Positions 45,511-48,605 of a stretch of DNA of 48,605 nt are shown in pieces; the stretch's first letter is position 1, and each line of letters opens with the position of its first letter. This DNA comes from an uncultured Collinsella sp. (GTDB taxonomy: Bacteria > Actinomycetota > Coriobacteriia > Coriobacteriales > Coriobacteriaceae). Position numbers and translations under genes: made by a program. The stretch lies in the NCBI GenBank assembly GCA_958451615.1, contig CAUDQR010000017.1:1-48605 (forward strand), given 5' to 3'. A model generated the notes under the pieces. The model was given only the letters and a program-made list of their open reading frames with translations, ran no database searches and was not told the DNA's origin.

Positions 45511-45597
45511 CCAGGCACCCCATCTTGCCCTTCAGGATTTCGGGCGCCGCACGCAAGGCGTGCGCCCTCATCCTTCAGGGCAACCTGGGGCACCTGG
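45511..45597 (+). ncRNA. Long imperfect hairpin between gyrB and gyrA
   Basis: 28 bases (45511-45538) pair imperfectly with 28 bases (45570-45597): most pairs hold, with a few mismatches in the middle. The 31-base loop carries its own GC-rich stem-loop (GGGCGC with GCGCCC, about 45542-45547 and 45562-45567). It lies 86 bases before the gyrA start and has no T tract after it. It may be a processing site, an attenuator or a regulatory leader of gyrA; no known RNA family is recognised. Confidence 0.55.
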
Positions 45598-45683
45598 AAA
45601 ACCTAGGAGGGTTATCCGGCATTCCCGGTAATCCGTCTCCGTGGTAGGGAACTAATGGACCACGCAAACCATGAGGAGGTAAC

Positions 45684-48425
45684 GTGGCAGACGATATCAA
45701 CAATAACGAGGGTATGGACGAGGCCGGCGACGCCGGTATGCCCGACGATCTGAAGCGCCTGCTCGCCCGTGCTGAGCAGGGCGAGGACGGCGATCCTGAC
45801 GCCTATAACCCCGATGCCGATGATGATGAGGAAGAGGACGACGACGGTGAGCTCGAGGAGAGCTTTGGCGAAGTCGATCGTGGCGCCTCGGCCGGCGAGG
45901 ATATAAACGGCGGCCAGCTCCAGATTTCGGAGTTTGGCCGCGAGATGAAGCAGTCATTTATCGAGTATTCGATGTCGGTCATCACGGCGCGCGCCCTGCC
46001 GGACGTGCGCGACGGCTTAAAGCCGGTGCACCGCCGCATCCTGTACGCGATGAACGAGAGCGGCATCTACCCCAACCGTCCGCACAAGAAGTCCGCTTGG
46101 ACGGTCGGCGAAGTTATCGGTAAGTACCATCCGCATGGCGACTTCGCGGTCTATGAGGCCATGGTCCGCCTGGCGCAGTGGTTCTCCATGCGCACGCCGC
46201 TCATCGACGGCCACGGCAACTTCGGCAACATCGACGGCGACGGCGCCGCTGCCATGCGTTACACCGAGAGCCGCCTGGCAAAGCCCGCCATGGAGCTGCT
46301 GCGTGACCTGCAGAAGGATACCGTCGACTGGCAGCCCAACTACGACGAATCGCTCGCCGAACCCGTGGCGCTGCCTGCGCGCTTCCCCAACCTGCTGGTC
46401 AACGGCAGCCAGGGCATCGCCGTCGGCATGGCCACCAATATCGCCCCGCATAACCTCACCGAGGCGATCGAGGCAACCTGCTACCTGATCGATAATCCCG
46501 ACGCCACTGTCGACGAGCTCATGCAGATCATGCCCGGTCCGGACTTCCCCACCGGCGCTATCATCATGGGCAGCGCCGGCATCAAACAGAGTTACGAGAC
46601 CGGACGCGGCTCCATCACCGTGCGCGCCAAGGCTCATGTGGAGTCCACCAAGACCGGCCGCAGCCGCTTGGTCTTTACCGAGATCCCCTACATGGTCAAC
46701 AAGGGCACCCTGCAGGAGAAGATCGCCCAACTCGTCAACGACAAGCGCATCGAGGGCATCTCGGACATGCGCGATGAGTCCAACCAGAAGGGCATCCGCC
46801 TGGTCATCGAGCTCAAGAAGGGTGTTATCCCACAGGTTGTGCTCAACAATCTGTACAAGTACACCTCGCTGCAGACGACCTTTGGCGCCAACAACTTGGC
46901 GCTCGTCAACGGCGTGCCCAAATGCCTGAGCCTGCGTGAGATGCTGCAGCACTATATCGACCACCAGGTCGACGTCGTCACCCGCCGCACCCGCTTCGAC
47001 CTTAAGAAGGCCCAGGCTCGCGCGCATATCCTTGAGGGTTACCTGATGGCTCTCGACCATATCGACGAGGTCATTAGCATTATCCGCTCCTCGCAGACCG
47101 ACTCCGAGGCCAGTAGCCGCCTGATCGAGCGCTTTGGCTTTACGCCCGAGCAGACCACGGCCATTCTCGAGATGAAGCTGCGCCGCCTGACCGGCCTGGA
47201 GCGCGACAAGATCCAGGAAGAGCTGGACGGCCTGCGCCGCGCCATCGCCTACTACGAGGACCTGCTGGCGCACGAGGAGAAGATCCTGGGCGTCATTAAG
47301 GAAGAGATGCGCGAGATCTCCAAGAAGTTCGGCGATAAGCGCCGCACCGAGATCAGCCATGTCGAGAAGGACCTGGACGTCGAGGACCTCATTGCCGATG
47401 AGGACATGGTCGTGACCATCACCCACACCGGCTATGTCAAGCGCATCCCGGTGGCCGCCTACCGCGCCCAGAAGCGCGGCGGCAAGGGCGTGTCGGGCGT
47501 CAACCTCAAAGAGGACGACGTCATCGACGAGATGTTCATCGCGTCCACGCACGAGTACGTGCTGTTCTTCTCGAGCAAGGGTAAGGTCTATCGCCTGAAG
47601 GTGCACGAGCTGCCGGTGGGTACGCGCCAGGCGCGCGGTACCGCAATCGTCAACCTGCTGCCCTTCGAGGAGGGCGAGAAGATCGCGAGCGTCATCAGCT
47701 GCCGCGAGTTCCCTGCCGACGAGTACCTGATGTTTGCCACCAAGAGCGGCATGGTCAAGAAGACCGTAATGAGCGCATATGACCGCAGCCGCCGCGACGG
47801 CCTGATCGCTATCAACCTGCGTGACGACGACGCGCTGCTGAACGTGCGCCGCGTGCGCGAGGGCGACAAGATTATCCTGGCCACCACCGCGGGCAAGGCG
47901 ATCATGTTCTCCGAGGAGCAGGTGCGCGCCACCGGCCGCGATACTAGCGGCGTTCGCGGTATCGGTATGAAGGACGGCGTGAGCGTTCTGGGCATGGAAG
48001 TCACTAACGGCAACGGCGATCTATTCGTCATCACCGAGCGCGGCTACGGCAAGCGCACGCCGGTCGCGGACTACCCGGAGCAGAATCGCGGCGGCCAGGG
48101 CGTCTACACCATCCAAATGACCGAGCGTAAGGGCAACCTCGCGGCCATGAAGACGGTGGGCCCGCAGCACGAGTTGTTCATCGTGACGGAGGGCGCGACG
48201 GTCATTCGCGTCAAGACCGATGAGATTAGCCAGACTGGCCGCGCTACCCAGGGCGTCAAGATGATGACCGTTGACGACAACGACCGCATCTGCGCCGTAG
48301 CCCGCATGACGGCCGCCAAGGAGAAGCCCGAAGGTGAAGGCGCCGAGGCCGCAACCGACGCCGAAGAGGCCCCAGTCGACCTAGGCGACGGCAACGACAT
48401 GCCAGAGGATCTCCTAGACGAGTAA
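45684..48425 (+). CDS. gyrA: DNA gyrase subunit A with acidic N-terminal extension
   Basis: GyrA cuts and rejoins DNA. The 913-residue protein starts GTG behind GAGGAGG. It has an extra acidic N-terminal stretch (about 75 residues, [11 protein letters not shown] type) before the usual start of the core ([13 protein letters not shown]). The catalytic Tyr is Y193 (MRYTES, E. coli Y122). The quinolone region reads [13 protein letters not shown]154 is where E. coli has Ser83 and E158 where it has Asp87. Phe here is a known resistance change in other species; Glu at 87 is normal in many Gram-positives. The C-terminal beta-pinwheel has the GyrA-box-like QKRGGKGV, and the protein ends in an acidic tail. 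Confidence 0.97.
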   Translation: MADDINNNEGMDEAGDAGMPDDLKRLLARAEQGEDGDPDAYNPDADDDEEEDDDGELEESFGEVDRGASAGEDINGGQLQISEFGREMKQSFIEYSMSVITARALPDVRDGLKPVHRRILYAMNESGIYPNRPHKKSAWTVGEVIGKYHPHGDFAVYEAMVRLAQWFSMRTPLIDGHGNFGNIDGDGAAAMRYTESRLAKPAMELLRDLQKDTVDWQPNYDESLAEPVALPARFPNLLVNGSQGIAVGMATNIAPHNLTEAIEATCYLIDNPDATVDELMQIMPGPDFPTGAIIMGSAGIKQSYETGRGSITVRAKAHVESTKTGRSRLVFTEIPYMVNKGTLQEKIAQLVNDKRIEGISDMRDESNQKGIRLVIELKKGVIPQVVLNNLYKYTSLQTTFGANNLALVNGVPKCLSLREMLQHYIDHQVDVVTRRTRFDLKKAQARAHILEGYLMALDHIDEVISIIRSSQTDSEASSRLIERFGFTPEQTTAILEMKLRRLTGLERDKIQEELDGLRRAIAYYEDLLAHEEKILGVIKEEMREISKKFGDKRRTEISHVEKDLDVEDLIADEDMVVTITHTGYVKRIPVAAYRAQKRGGKGVSGVNLKEDDVIDEMFIASTHEYVLFFSSKGKVYRLKVHELPVGTRQARGTAIVNLLPFEEGEKIASVISCREFPADEYLMFATKSGMVKKTVMSAYDRSRRDGLIAINLRDDDALLNVRRVREGDKIILATTAGKAIMFSEEQVRATGRDTSGVRGIGMKDGVSVLGMEVTNGNGDLFVITERGYGKRTPVADYPEQNRGGQGVYTIQMTERKGNLAAMKTVGPQHELFIVTEGATVIRVKTDEISQTGRATQGVKMMTVDDNDRICAVARMTAAKEKPEGEGAEAATDAEEAPVDLGDGNDMPEDLLDE

Positions 48426-48465
48426 GAGGCCCTAGCTGGTAGAAAATATCAGACCCCATATATCG

Positions 48466-48499
48466 GCGGTCGGCGCACCTGCGCGCCGACCGCTTTTTT
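48466..48499 (+). terminator. Terminator of gyrA
   Basis: GCGGTCGGCGC (48466-48476) pairs with GCGCCGACCGC (48483-48493), followed by TTTTTT. Confidence 0.9.
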
Positions 48500-48570
48500 G
48501 AAAACCTTGGGACCCCATGGTCGCCGGGCTGACGAGATGGTTTTGGTTTGTCGCGAGTTCCGCACGCAAA

Positions 48571-48593
48571 GAAGGCCACTTAATGTGGCCTTC
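48571..48593. other. Hairpin at the window end
   Basis: GAAGGCCAC / GTGGCCTTC (48571-48579, 48585-48593) with loop TTAAT; possibly the terminator of a convergent gene to the right. The last 180 bases hold no gene. Confidence 0.5.
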
Positions 48594-48605
48594 GTCTTGC
48601 GCAGG

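Overview
The window looks like the replication-origin region of a high-GC actinobacterium of class Coriobacteriia, most likely Collinsella or a close relative. The evidence is the actinobacterial-type order rpmH-rnpA-yidD-yidC-jag-rsmG-parA-parB on one side and dnaA-dnaN-recF-DUF721-gyrB-gyrA on the other, GC-rich codon use, a WYL regulator pair, and a thioester/Cna-B surface protein. The genus is inferred from gene order and protein style, not from a search.

Region 1 (1-5.5 kb) is accessory: the 3' part of a type I restriction specificity gene (hsdS), a small protein of unknown function, a complete hsdR, and on the other strand a class B sortase whose 5' end has no usable start. An AT-rich 170-bp stretch then carries five copies of a 17-bp palindrome, three of them 21 bp apart, next to a tRNA-Lys gene that probably marks the island edge.

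Region 2 (5.6-17.3 kb) is mostly minus-strand chromosomal genes: an M29 aminopeptidase, a small membrane protein, purC, a two-component system, a TSCPD-domain protein coupled to a Tat-exported lipoprotein, a substrate-binding protein coupled to a GGDEF protein, and purB. A 131-bp tandem repeat built partly from a tRNA 3' end follows, then tRNA-Gly(CCC).

Region 3 (17.6-31.7 kb) has a 1143-residue LPATG-anchored adhesin with an internal-thioester domain, a two-gene minus unit (a degenerate M28-like membrane protein with a very long low-complexity insert, plus a small membrane protein), a PafBC-like WYL pair, a DnaQ-DinG type helicase/exonuclease overlapping ddl, and rlmN.

Region 4 (31.7-48.6 kb) is the origin. 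Transcription diverges around 37.0-37.27 kb. To the left run rpmH, rnpA, yidD, yidC, jag, rsmG, parA, parB and a small exported or anchored protein, with three perfect parS sites between rsmG and parA. To the right run an unusual GHKL-ATPase protein with a Q/M/P/Y-rich middle, dnaA, dnaN, recF, a DciA-like gene, gyrB and gyrA. Repeats resembling DnaA boxes (TTTTCAACA) lie both upstream of the ATPase gene and between dnaA and dnaN. The par-rsmG block is visibly poorer in GC than everything around it. GyrA carries Phe at the position equivalent to E. coli Ser83, and the gyrB-gyrA gap holds a long imperfect hairpin.
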